Positions 7,392 through 15,034 of a stretch of 35,491 nucleotides of DNA are shown here, one piece after another (the first letter of the stretch is position 1; every line of letters starts with the position of its first letter). The stretch is taken from positions 1-35,491 of IMG/VR virus record IMGVR_UViG_3300025617_000828, one strand, 5' to 3'. A program made the position numbers and the translations under genes. The notes beneath the pieces are model-generated. The model worked only from the letters and a program-made list of their open reading frames with translations, was not told where the DNA came from and did no database searches. This DNA is from a virus.

Positions 7392-8358
7392 GTATCTTAC
7401 TATCTGCACTACTCATGCAACTAGAAGTAATACACTGCTGCGGTTGTTTCATTATTTCAAATCCGTCTGTCAATGTTCCTAATAGTTCGTCATGACAGCT
7501 ATGACTTCGTCTTACTTCGTTATCTCGTATAATTATTCCTTGATAACCTGCATTACAAGTCCAGCCTTTGAACTTGTTAAACCCAAATGCATTAAAGCGT
7601 TCTGCTTGATCTAATTCGTATTCTGTTCCGTCTTTGTCGTAAAGTGCAATTTGTGCAATTTGCTCTCCGTTCCACTGTTGAGGGAATCCTTCTTGCATGA
7701 GTTTGATTTGCGCATCAGTGTATCCAGATACAACATATGAAGCGGTAGGATCGGACTGGGGCTTGAGAGTAACATTAATGCCTCTGGCGGCAAATCGTTC
7801 AAGACGTTGATATAGTTCGTCAAACATTTCTGGCACCATGACTTGATTGATCGTAACAAATACTCCTCCTTTTATTAGTTGTAAGCATTTATCACCAAAC
7901 TCTTGTTCTTTAGCAAATTCACTGTGAAAACTTGCAGTTATACTTCTGCGTTGTAAAGTTTTAGTTGCTTCCAAGTATTTATTCCACCACTTACTGCCCG
8001 GAGATAAATTTGTAGTCATGTGGATACTCTGGTACTCAGGATCTGTATCATTGCAATAGTGTTCAACTAATGGTAAAAATTGTTTGTTTACAGTAGGTTC
8101 GCCGCCGCTGAAACTAAAATGAAAGTCTGTAAATCCATTTGCACGAGCTTGTGCTTTGATACTATCCATAGTGTTTAAGTACAATTCTACTGGTTTAGTA
8201 TCTTTGACACTAGATCTAGCGTGAGGCCAGCAATAAGAACAGTTATAATTACAATATCTAGTGGTGATCCACGAAACTGTAAAAAGATGGCTCTTTAGGA
8301 GGGTTTTCTGGCCAAAGTGGGTAATATTATCCCAGGGAATGTTTGCTGTTGTCATCAT
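7372..8358 (-). CDS. radical SAM protein with C-terminal Cys region (RS5)
   Basis: A 328-residue radical SAM protein of the RS2/RS3 architecture. CNYNCSYC gives C36/C40/C43, followed by FSGGEP. The C-terminal section contains GWTCNAG, a later SCHD and a terminal pair of cysteines (QQC, SSC), the same order as in RS2 (GWTCAAG ... C ... CxxxxC). Two adjacent ATG codons at 8358 and 8355 could start it; neither has a good Shine-Dalgarno, and both lie inside the 3' end of RS6 (32-bp overlap), so coupling is likely. The gene converges on the unknown plus-strand gene. Substrate unknown. Confidence 0.87.
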   Translation of the reverse strand: MMTTANIPWDNITHFGQKTLLKSHLFTVSWITTRYCNYNCSYCWPHARSSVKDTKPVELYLNTMDSIKAQARANGFTDFHFSFSGGEPTVNKQFLPLVEHYCNDTDPEYQSIHMTTNLSPGSKWWNKYLEATKTLQRRSITASFHSEFAKEQEFGDKCLQLIKGGVFVTINQVMVPEMFDELYQRLERFAARGINVTLKPQSDPTASYVVSGYTDAQIKLMQEGFPQQWNGEQIAQIALYDKDGTEYELDQAERFNAFGFNKFKGWTCNAGYQGIIIRDNEVRRSHSCHDELLGTLTDGFEIMKQPQQCITSSCMSSADSKIPKKKIV

Positions 8359-9391
8359 AAATTATTTTACTACACTGTCTTGCACATGTCATGCATTTGT
8401 CTTTACCTTGCCAAAAGGTATCTAAATTTTTAAATAGATATAAATTTTTATATCCTAATATTCCAGAGTTGCAATTTACAACTACAACTTGTTTCATCAT
8501 TGCCTTTGTATTATCTACGCTTAGATTTCTTAAAAAATGTATAGGTAGTTTTTCTTCAATTGGCTGTTCTAAGTAGTCGCTTCCTATCCAGCAACACGGA
8601 AAAATATCTCCATAAGGATCTACGTATATTCCTTGTTCGCTAACACACTTAGGTTCTATAGATGCTGAAGCAATTGCAGCATTACGTACAGTTTCATCTA
8701 CAAGTAAGTTTAAACTTTTATTAGGTGTACGTTTAAATCTATCTGTTTGTGCAGGTGCTATTGTATATTCTATATTACCTTCGTTATCATGTACTTCATA
8801 TTCTGTCATTTCATAAAAGCGTGTAGTACTAACAAAGTTTACACTTTGTACACCCAAGTTTAATAGGTAGTCTTCTAACAAGTCTGTTTCTAACTCGTTA
8901 TGCTCAAACACTAAACTATCGACTCTTGCATTGCCGCCGGCGGCAATGAACGCTTTCATATTTTCAATAACTTTATCAAAGTTAGTATTTTTTCGATATA
9001 GTTCGTGTTTGCCTTTAACTCCGTCTACAGCAAATATAACTTCGATATTATATTGTGCTAGTTTTGTCCACCAAGTAGGATTACGCATGCCTCCATTAGT
9101 GTGTATTGCTAATCTTGCTGTAGGATTACATTCGCGTACATATGCATATATTTCTAAACAATCTTTTGCAAATGCAGGATCACCGTAGTTGCCACAGCTA
9201 TAAAAATTATTTAATTGTGCAAGGAAATGTCTAGGGAACCATTCTTTAAATTGATTTATACTAATATCACTGTTGCGAATAAACGAGCGTGTAGCGCCTC
9301 CGTTGTGGTTTCTAGGGCACATAGGGCACTGTGCTTGACATCGATCTGTAAGTTCAATGTGAACAGTTTTAATATCACTTACAAGCTGCAT
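8327..9391 (-). CDS. radical SAM/SPASM-like protein (RS6)
   Basis: A 354-residue radical SAM protein of a third architecture. The core motif is close to the N-terminus, at C18/C22/C25 (TDRCQAQCPMC). There is no canonical GGEP; the equivalent stretch reads SCGNYGDP. The C-terminal part has SPASM-type cysteines: Cys near 248, a CC pair near 265-266, a Cys near 305 and CxxCxxxC at 333-340. That pattern is typical of radical SAM enzymes with auxiliary clusters that modify peptides or small molecules. AGAGGAAC lies about 9 nt upstream of the ATG at 9391. It overlaps the glycosyltransferase-like gene by 17 bp and RS5 by 32 bp, forming a three-gene unit. Confidence 0.87.
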   Translation of the reverse strand: MQLVSDIKTVHIELTDRCQAQCPMCPRNHNGGATRSFIRNSDISINQFKEWFPRHFLAQLNNFYSCGNYGDPAFAKDCLEIYAYVRECNPTARLAIHTNGGMRNPTWWTKLAQYNIEVIFAVDGVKGKHELYRKNTNFDKVIENMKAFIAAGGNARVDSLVFEHNELETDLLEDYLLNLGVQSVNFVSTTRFYEMTEYEVHDNEGNIEYTIAPAQTDRFKRTPNKSLNLLVDETVRNAAIASASIEPKCVSEQGIYVDPYGDIFPCCWIGSDYLEQPIEEKLPIHFLRNLSVDNTKAMMKQVVVVNCNSGILGYKNLYLFKNLDTFWQGKDKCMTCARQCSKIIYDDNSKHSLG

Positions 9392-10049
9392 TAAACTGTT
9401 CCTCTAACCATTCGTAGTTGTTTATTAACTGAATATCATTGCTGCGAGAAATGCCAAACTCACGGCCAGCCCGAGCACCTCGTATCGCATACTCACCAAA
9501 AAGTCTATCGTGTCCCACGGTTGTCCAAGTTTCAAGTCGGGTTTCTGTTTCTTCATCTATTTGTCCTTGTATTGTCTTACTTGCTAGTTTAGCACATTCT
9601 CTAAACGCACTACGCCAAGTGCTAAAAGGATCAGTGTTAAAGGCTGTAATATTCGACATTTGTTCTACTGCTTTAAATTGGGTTGATATACTTGTAGTCA
9701 TATCAGGCTTACTAGTATCCATATTAATTGTAAGTTTGCGAGGAAGGAGTTTTACACCGCCATATCCGTATACTAAATCATTAACAGGATTAATACTACG
9801 CCATACATGTACTGTTTCTAAGTTGTATTTGTCAACTTCGTAATCAAAATTAAAATCGTCTACAAGTTGTGCATCTGCATCAACTACCCAAAACATTTTA
9901 GTAAAGCATTTCTTTGCTGCTTTAATATGTGCCTGGTGTATACCTTTTACATTAGCTACACGCTTTGCAGTAGGGAACCTATCTTTTAATAGATTCCAGT
10001 TATCTTCAGCATATGCTTCGCCATAACTAATAAAAACAATATCATACAT
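9375..10049 (-). CDS. GT-A-like glycosyltransferase (DxD), short paralogue
   Basis: A 224-residue protein with a probable GT-A nucleotide-sugar-binding fold. The N-terminus reads DIVFISYGEAYAEDNW, and a DxD motif is at D57-A-D59 (WVVDADA). It is a clear paralogue of the 300-residue protein at 16403-17305: shared features are DIVF(I/L)SY, A-x-RV-x-x-(V/G)-x-G, VDAD, G-(Y/N)-GG-(V/L)-K, a TWR/AWR-x-x-FRE block and a C-terminal GAR. A glycosyltransferase role follows from the DxD and the fold-like pattern but is not proven. It is the first gene after a strong sigma70-type promoter whose predicted transcription start is at or next to its ATG. No proper Shine-Dalgarno would then be transcribed. 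Confidence 0.75.
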   Translation of the reverse strand: MYDIVFISYGEAYAEDNWNLLKDRFPTAKRVANVKGIHQAHIKAAKKCFTKMFWVVDADAQLVDDFNFDYEVDKYNLETVHVWRSINPVNDLVYGYGGVKLLPRKLTINMDTSKPDMTTSISTQFKAVEQMSNITAFNTDPFSTWRSAFRECAKLASKTIQGQIDEETETRLETWTTVGHDRLFGEYAIRGARAGREFGISRSNDIQLINNYEWLEEQFNAACK

Positions 10050-10055
10050 CCTAAT

Positions 10056-10084
10056 ACTATAACACCTCTTTAATAATTTGTCAA
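10056..10084 (-). promoter_or_regulatory. sigma70-type promoter, TTGACA-17-TATAGT
   Basis: On the minus strand the -35 TTGACA occupies 10084-10079 and the -10 TATAGT occupies 10061-10056, with exactly 17 bp between them. The -35 overlaps the TGA stop of the upstream SGNH-like gene. The ATG of the downstream gene is at 10049, only 6 nt past the -10, so the expected start of transcription is about at the ATG. It would drive the unit glycosyltransferase-like, RS6, RS5. AGAGGTG lies inside the spacer and would not be in the mRNA made from this promoter, although it would serve readthrough transcripts. Confidence 0.7.
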
Positions 10085-10869
10085 GCGTTTCTTAAATAAC
10101 TCCAAATAACTGTAGAATTTCTTTTATTACTTACAGGGCCACAATGTACTAAATCTCTTGCTCCGTTATCAAATTGTAGTCTTTGCATTTTTCCATAATG
10201 TGCTGTATCATCAAACCACGAAGCATAAAACGTATTAGTATTAGACCACATAAATTTTACTTGCTCAATATTGTAAATAGATTTTATAATACTGTTATGT
10301 TCTTCTCGAATATAACCGTGCCAGTATTCATCTTCGGTAGACCATAAACCTAAAAATTCAGGAGCTAAATTTTTAAATTGCATTAAACGATTTACATTAG
10401 TAAATAGGTTAACTACTGCCCAAGGAGTAGGATAATTTTTTCTTAATAAAAAATTGTTATATAGATTAAAATCTAAACCAGAGGCAGGAACACCTAAATT
10501 AATAACCGGGCGGCCTGATTTTTGTTCTAAAAAATAAGATATTGTTTCGTCTTCGTGTACTCCTATTCCAGCAGTCATCGAACAACCTAACAAGACTATC
10601 GAGTTTTCCCAATCGATATCACTAAATTCTTTTGTTCTGTATCCTTTAGAATTTACAACATACTCAACTTCTTTTGTCCTGTAATGCCAATTTTTTGGTT
10701 GGATTTTTAAATTTTCTTGAAGGAGTTCATAGGTATCACCAGAAGAAAAATTATTAGTATTTTTTAAAGGATCTTTATGATCAGGAAGTGTAAGCCACGA
10801 AATTGGTATTAAATCATCGAGACTATGATATGACGGCAACGATATAGCATCTAACCAATTATGTATCAT
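10081..10869 (-). CDS. SGNH/GDSL-like hydrolase
   Basis: A 262-residue protein with the four blocks of an SGNH hydrolase. Block I is LLGCSMTAG with candidate nucleophile S97 (GCS instead of GDS), block II is NLGVPASG around G126, block III is in the NLFTNVN stretch (155-160), and the C-terminal DxxH is D239/H242. The family includes carbohydrate acyl-esterases and lipases; in a cluster of sugar genes, removal or transfer of an acyl group on a glycan is a reasonable guess. There is no signal peptide. The start overlaps the stop of the second SGNH-like gene as TAATG, so the two are coupled. It is the last gene before the second promoter. Confidence 0.72.
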   Translation of the reverse strand: MIHNWLDAISLPSYHSLDDLIPISWLTLPDHKDPLKNTNNFSSGDTYELLQENLKIQPKNWHYRTKEVEYVVNSKGYRTKEFSDIDWENSIVLLGCSMTAGIGVHEDETISYFLEQKSGRPVINLGVPASGLDFNLYNNFLLRKNYPTPWAVVNLFTNVNRLMQFKNLAPEFLGLWSTEDEYWHGYIREEHNSIIKSIYNIEQVKFMWSNTNTFYASWFDDTAHYGKMQRLQFDNGARDLVHCGPVSNKRNSTVIWSYLRNA

Positions 10870-11915
10870 TACATATCTCTAATATGTTCATACAATTCTT
10901 TAGCAAACAGATCGTGTGCTTTTGCACTAGGATGACAACAGACAGTAACCCAATTGCCCGGAGTGCCAACTCCGTTATAATCCCAAAAACCTTTATTAAC
11001 TATTCCTTCCTGTTTCAAACATAGATCCATAAATGTTTGACAATCTTGAGGATAAAACATATTATCCCAGGGCCATTGATCTACGATCTTTTCTAATGTT
11101 TCTAAATGACCCTCATGTCTATTAAACTTTAATAATTCTTCTGATTCAGGGCCGCCATCTCTAGTTTTAATTGCAACAATGTTTTGATCGGTATTACGTT
11201 CTATATAATCTTTTAATGACATATTAAAAGACTCTTTAGTATATGTTCTATCAAATCCGGGTGTAATTACTAATTTTGCATTGTTAACTTTACACCAGTT
11301 TTGCAAATCCATTACATTTAATATTTGTTCAAGTACTGAAGACTTATCACTATATACTGCTTCGCTATAGCCCTTCCATAAATTTTTTCTGGCGCCGGCA
11401 TGTTGATCCTTCCAATGCGGCCAAGCAGTAGAAAATAAATTATGTTCGTTAAACTCGTCGTTAACAAAATCGAACCGTTCTTTACCGCTCGGTACATATA
11501 ATACTATAATCTCTTTTGCAAGATCCCAGCGGATGTCTGGCCATAGATATAAATTCTTTATACTAGCACGGTTTCCTCGTCCGCGTATCCCCATATTAAT
11601 AGGAGTATATTCGTTTTTAAAATATTTCTTGCATAATACATTAACAAATGCATTTTTATATTCCATAAATGTAAAATTGATATTTTTACCATCCGATTCC
11701 AGTTCAGGATACTTTCTCTTTAGTTGTATACTTTGCTTTTTAGATAGTACAGGTTGCATCGGAACTCCGGTGCGCTGCATAGTCCATTCATAGTTGTTAT
11801 ATAGTTCTTGGTCTATTGCACCTTGACCTTCAACAAAAGAACATCCTAAACTAATTATGGCCTTTCCTGTTTTTTTTAAACTTCTATTAATTTCTTTTAC
11901 TTGATCAAAATACAT
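10869..11915 (-). CDS. SGNH-like protein with incomplete active site
   Basis: A 348-residue protein with an SGNH-like framework. SLGCSFVEGQG (block I, S26), NMGIRGRGN (block II, G109; N115) and a C-terminal HPSAKAHDLFAKEL (H328) resemble the hydrolase blocks. The position three before the His is Val rather than Asp, so the usual DxxH is missing; catalysis may use another acid or be lost. It shares the GCS block I with the neighbouring 262-residue protein, suggesting an old duplication, and is longer by an insertion in the middle. AGGAAA sits six nucleotides before the ATG. It is one nucleotide downstream of the GT-B-like gene. Confidence 0.68.
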   Translation of the reverse strand: MYFDQVKEINRSLKKTGKAIISLGCSFVEGQGAIDQELYNNYEWTMQRTGVPMQPVLSKKQSIQLKRKYPELESDGKNINFTFMEYKNAFVNVLCKKYFKNEYTPINMGIRGRGNRASIKNLYLWPDIRWDLAKEIIVLYVPSGKERFDFVNDEFNEHNLFSTAWPHWKDQHAGARKNLWKGYSEAVYSDKSSVLEQILNVMDLQNWCKVNNAKLVITPGFDRTYTKESFNMSLKDYIERNTDQNIVAIKTRDGGPESEELLKFNRHEGHLETLEKIVDQWPWDNMFYPQDCQTFMDLCLKQEGIVNKGFWDYNGVGTPGNWVTVCCHPSAKAHDLFAKELYEHIRDM

Positions 11916-11916
11916 T

Positions 11917-13233
11917 TTAATTTCCTATTTTTTCTTGTAGCTTTATAATCGACAAGGGAATTTTTGTAGTTGTATTATCTTTTAATACTTCAAAATTGTA
12001 ATCTAAAATTGGTTGCATAGCCGCAAACCATTTTAGTTTTTTATCGTGAGACATATTTTGTATTACTTTTAAATTTTTTATAATAGCATCAAGTCTGTCC
12101 CATGTATCTAAGTTATCATATGATTCATCTATATAATCACCAAATGTTTTATAACCTAAATCTTTTAAATATTTAAGACTATGAATGTTTCCATAAGTCA
12201 TAAATGGATGTCTTGCTGCAATAGGTTTAAACGACTTTTCACTAATAAAACAAGTATTTTCTGCAAAAGATGCTTCGCTTACAACACTTACCCAAGAATC
12301 TCTAGTTTCTTGGTGATAAAGATCTTTTTCAAACGATCCGCCCCATCCGCTTTTAAATAGTTCTTGTTTATCTCTAGGTAAATTTTGTCTAGGATACATA
12401 GGTAAGTATTCAATAATTTGCTTATAGGATTCCTTGTCTATAACTCGCCCTTCATAATAAGATGATTGTTCAGCAAAAGAATTCATGCTATTAATGCCAT
12501 GCTGCAATAAATCGTTCTTGAACAAATGATGGAACATCCATATACGATGAGGCCTAGCACGTTTTTGGAAGCAGTTATAGGTTTTAATATTATTTTTACT
12601 TTTATATTCTAAGTGATCTTCAACTGTAGGCAATACATTTTTTTGTTTTTTTGCAGAATCATATATAAACTCTTCAAAATGAATATAAGGTACTACAGTC
12701 ATTTTACTTGAAGGCTTATTCTTTAAACACCAATCAGTATATTGTTCTTCTACTGCAAGATTGCCAGTAACATATATAATTCTGTCTGCGTTTAGCTCGT
12801 ATTTTTTACATGCATCATGAAACCAATCAAATAACCAATCAGTGTGATATCCTTCGTGAGATTGATCCAACAACAAGTATGCTTTTCCTTTTTGCAGATC
12901 TCTTAAGAATTTTGTACCTAGATCTGCAAAAATTGTTTTACGTTTTATTTGTGCGTCATCATATTTTTTATCTAAATCTGTATATCCTGTCCAGTCCCAC
13001 GGCGAATGCGTTACACCAGTAGGCACAATATAATTCTTATATTTTTTTCTATTTTTAAAAATATCTATTTTTAAAGATCTAGATTCATAATTTTCAAAAT
13101 TTAAATTCAATGTTCTATATCTTATTAATGTTCCAAGTAGAGGACTTGCAGGAAATCGTTTGACTCCGGAAGTGTTCTTCTCTTTACTAGATATTCCTTC
13201 GTTATGTATTAGATTATTAACAATAAAAATCAT
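11917..13233 (-). CDS. putative GT-B-like glycosyltransferase
   Basis: A 438-residue protein. Its C-terminal third contains a block (about residues 313-365) reading SVVSEASFAEN, then FISEKSFKPIAARHPFM, a Gly, and SLKYLKDLGYKTF. That layout (acidic-Lys pair, Pro-Ile, then a Gly turn and helix) resembles the sugar-nucleotide-binding C-lobe of GT-B enzymes such as GT10 fucosyltransferases and exostosin-like proteins. The N-terminal half has no motif I recognise. I call it a glycosyltransferase by resemblance only; it could be a conserved phage protein with another role. The start overlaps the 2OG oxygenase stop as ATGA. Confidence 0.6.
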   Translation of the reverse strand: MIFIVNNLIHNEGISSKEKNTSGVKRFPASPLLGTLIRYRTLNLNFENYESRSLKIDIFKNRKKYKNYIVPTGVTHSPWDWTGYTDLDKKYDDAQIKRKTIFADLGTKFLRDLQKGKAYLLLDQSHEGYHTDWLFDWFHDACKKYELNADRIIYVTGNLAVEEQYTDWCLKNKPSSKMTVVPYIHFEEFIYDSAKKQKNVLPTVEDHLEYKSKNNIKTYNCFQKRARPHRIWMFHHLFKNDLLQHGINSMNSFAEQSSYYEGRVIDKESYKQIIEYLPMYPRQNLPRDKQELFKSGWGGSFEKDLYHQETRDSWVSVVSEASFAENTCFISEKSFKPIAARHPFMTYGNIHSLKYLKDLGYKTFGDYIDESYDNLDTWDRLDAIIKNLKVIQNMSHDKKLKWFAAMQPILDYNFEVLKDNTTTKIPLSIIKLQEKIGN

Positions 13234-14024
13234 TTACGATCCCATTTCTCAACATCAGTACTTGTTATTTGCGACCGACGTTGAATTAATTCTAATATTT
13301 CTTTATTGTCTTTTTGTTCTTCGGTTGGTACAAACACTGCACGTTTTCTATCGTTAGTATCTTCCGACGGCGTCTCGCACATATAATACATAGCTATACT
13401 ATTTCTAGATTTTCCTTCTGGACATTTAACTGTTGATGCAAGTCCGTGCCAGCTGTTTTGCGTTGTATCAAAGATAATAGCTCTATTAAACATAGGCGGA
13501 ATTTTAGTGTGTAATTCTGTCGGCTGTCCGTTTTCATCAGAACTCCACATACCAAATTCTCCTCCCCATTCTTCTTTCCAGTCCGGAGTTAGATAAATTA
13601 ATAAATTTAGTTTACGCTGTAGTCCTAATTTAGGATGTAAGTTATAGTCGAGATGAGGATTCAACTTTCCGCCTGGTGGATGTATGTGTTGTCCTCCGCC
13701 ATGTAATCCTGAATCAGAATCTAGTGGAACTTGAGTAGCTTTAGAAAAAGTATCTACTACTTCATATGAGTTTAGTGCATACAAAAGTTTATATGTGTTT
13801 TCAGAAAATTTATCCCATATATTTCCTGTTTTTTTTAATTCGATTGCATTATCATATGTTCCGTTATAATTAGGAGAATCAAAATTAGGAAATTCAGCAG
13901 CAACTTTGTTAGCAAAGTCTTCATTTAAAAAATTATCTATTACACAATAATCAAATGGAGGATTTTTTCCAAAATTCTTCCATTCGTTTATTATTCGTCC
14001 CATATTAATTAAATTGCCAACCAT
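13230..14024 (-). CDS. 2OG-Fe(II) oxygenase (prolyl-hydroxylase-like)
   Basis: A 264-residue protein with the facial triad of 2-oxoglutarate/Fe(II) dioxygenases: H124-x-D126 in NPHLDYN and distal H193 in SWHGLAS, followed by R207 (KSRNSIAMYY), the likely 2OG-binding residue. The pattern is that of the prolyl-4-hydroxylase-like group, common in marine T4-like phages. It would hydroxylate a protein, sugar or lipid using 2OG and O2. The start at 14024 has AAGGA at 14032-14036; the in-frame ATG at 14003 has none, so I keep the longer form, which overlaps the upstream dehydratase by 16 bp. It sits inside the nucleotide-sugar/glycosyltransferase run, so a glycan or virion-protein target is plausible. 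Confidence 0.85.
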   Translation of the reverse strand: MVGNLINMGRIINEWKNFGKNPPFDYCVIDNFLNEDFANKVAAEFPNFDSPNYNGTYDNAIELKKTGNIWDKFSENTYKLLYALNSYEVVDTFSKATQVPLDSDSGLHGGGQHIHPPGGKLNPHLDYNLHPKLGLQRKLNLLIYLTPDWKEEWGGEFGMWSSDENGQPTELHTKIPPMFNRAIIFDTTQNSWHGLASTVKCPEGKSRNSIAMYYMCETPSEDTNDRKRAVFVPTEEQKDNKEILELIQRRSQITSTDVEKWDRK

Positions 14025-15034
14025 CTATCATTCCTTAGTGTCCATTGTATTACTTCTTCAAGTTTATCGTAAGCACTACTCGGAGTCCAACCCATATTTG
14101 CCATTTTAGTTCCGTCTAGCGCATAACGCAAATCGTGCCCAGGGCGACTACTATGAAAATCTACCATTTCATAATTCAAAGGCTTGCCCTGCGTATCTGC
14201 AATAAACTGTGCAAGTTGTAAATTATCAATTTCAGTACTGCCAACAATATTAAATTTTTGACACTTTGCGCCCGTTTCATCTGGTTCTAATACACTTAAA
14301 TCGTAGTTATATAAAAACATTAATGCATCTGCAACGTCTCTTGCGTGAATATAATGTCTAGATCCTGCAACTGTTTTTTCTGCATTTGAATGCACAGTAA
14401 CTTTTTCATTATCCCTTACACGCTTTATAGTCATAGGAATATATTTTTCAGAATTCTGTCTTTCACCAAATACATTCATAGTATGTGTAATAATGCTAGG
14501 CAATCCGTAAGTGTTTTCATATGCAACTACAAGTTCTTCTGCGGCTGCTTTTGTTGCACTATAAGGATTAGTACTGTTGTATCGATCGTTTTCTTTATAT
14601 TTTACGTTGCCTGGAGCAGGGCCAAATATTTCGTCTGTGCTAAAATAAGCAAACATATCCAAACTATCTAAATTTCGAGCATAATCTAATAAGTTAGTTG
14701 TACCTACAACATTGTCCATTACAAATTCCATAGGATATGTAATGCTTCTGTCAACATGCGAGCCAGCAGCTAAGTGTGCAATAAGATCCACTTTTCCTAT
14801 CATAGCACGTATTTCTGGATTTAGTGCAGCCTTTAAATCGTGGTGTACTACACGTACACGTTTTCTGTCAGATTCTGAATGAGATGTTACTATTTCATGT
14901 AATCTATTAAGATTTCCACTATAGTCTAATCTATCAAGAGTAACAATTCTCCAATCTGTTTCTTTTAATATCTTGTCTACTAAATGATGGGCAATGAAGC
15001 CTGCGCCACCTGTTACTAAAACTGTTTTGCTCAT
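14009..15034 (-). CDS. rmlB: dTDP-glucose 4,6-dehydratase-like NAD-dependent enzyme
   Basis: A 341-residue extended short-chain dehydrogenase. It has the NAD-binding TGGAGFIA (8-15; the last Gly of GxxGxxG is Ala), LAAGSHVDRSI (88-98), the STDEIFG segment with the T133-D134-E135 triad typical of RmlB, and Y158-SAT-K162. Together with NPYSATKAAAEELV and the YGLP that follows, this is strongly RmlB-like. It would convert dTDP-glucose to the 4-keto-6-deoxy sugar; a related NDP-sugar dehydratase cannot be excluded. I start it at 15034, where ATGA overlaps the RS7 stop and an AGGAAG site precedes; the ATG at 15058 adds eight residues inside RS7. No RmlA, RmlC or RmlD partner is in the window, so the host must supply precursor and later steps. 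Confidence 0.82.
   Translation of the reverse strand: MSKTVLVTGGAGFIAHHLVDKILKETDWRIVTLDRLDYSGNLNRLHEIVTSHSESDRKRVRVVHHDLKAALNPEIRAMIGKVDLIAHLAAGSHVDRSITYPMEFVMDNVVGTTNLLDYARNLDSLDMFAYFSTDEIFGPAPGNVKYKENDRYNSTNPYSATKAAAEELVVAYENTYGLPSIITHTMNVFGERQNSEKYIPMTIKRVRDNEKVTVHSNAEKTVAGSRHYIHARDVADALMFLYNYDLSVLEPDETGAKCQKFNIVGSTEIDNLQLAQFIADTQGKPLNYEMVDFHSSRPGHDLRYALDGTKMANMGWTPSSAYDKLEEVIQWTLRNDRWLAI

Noticed and set aside
9439-9843. 134-codon plus-strand ORF opposite the short glycosyltransferase-like gene
   Set aside because: It is antisense to a gene with clear paralogy and a DxD motif, and has no ribosome site or recognisable domain.
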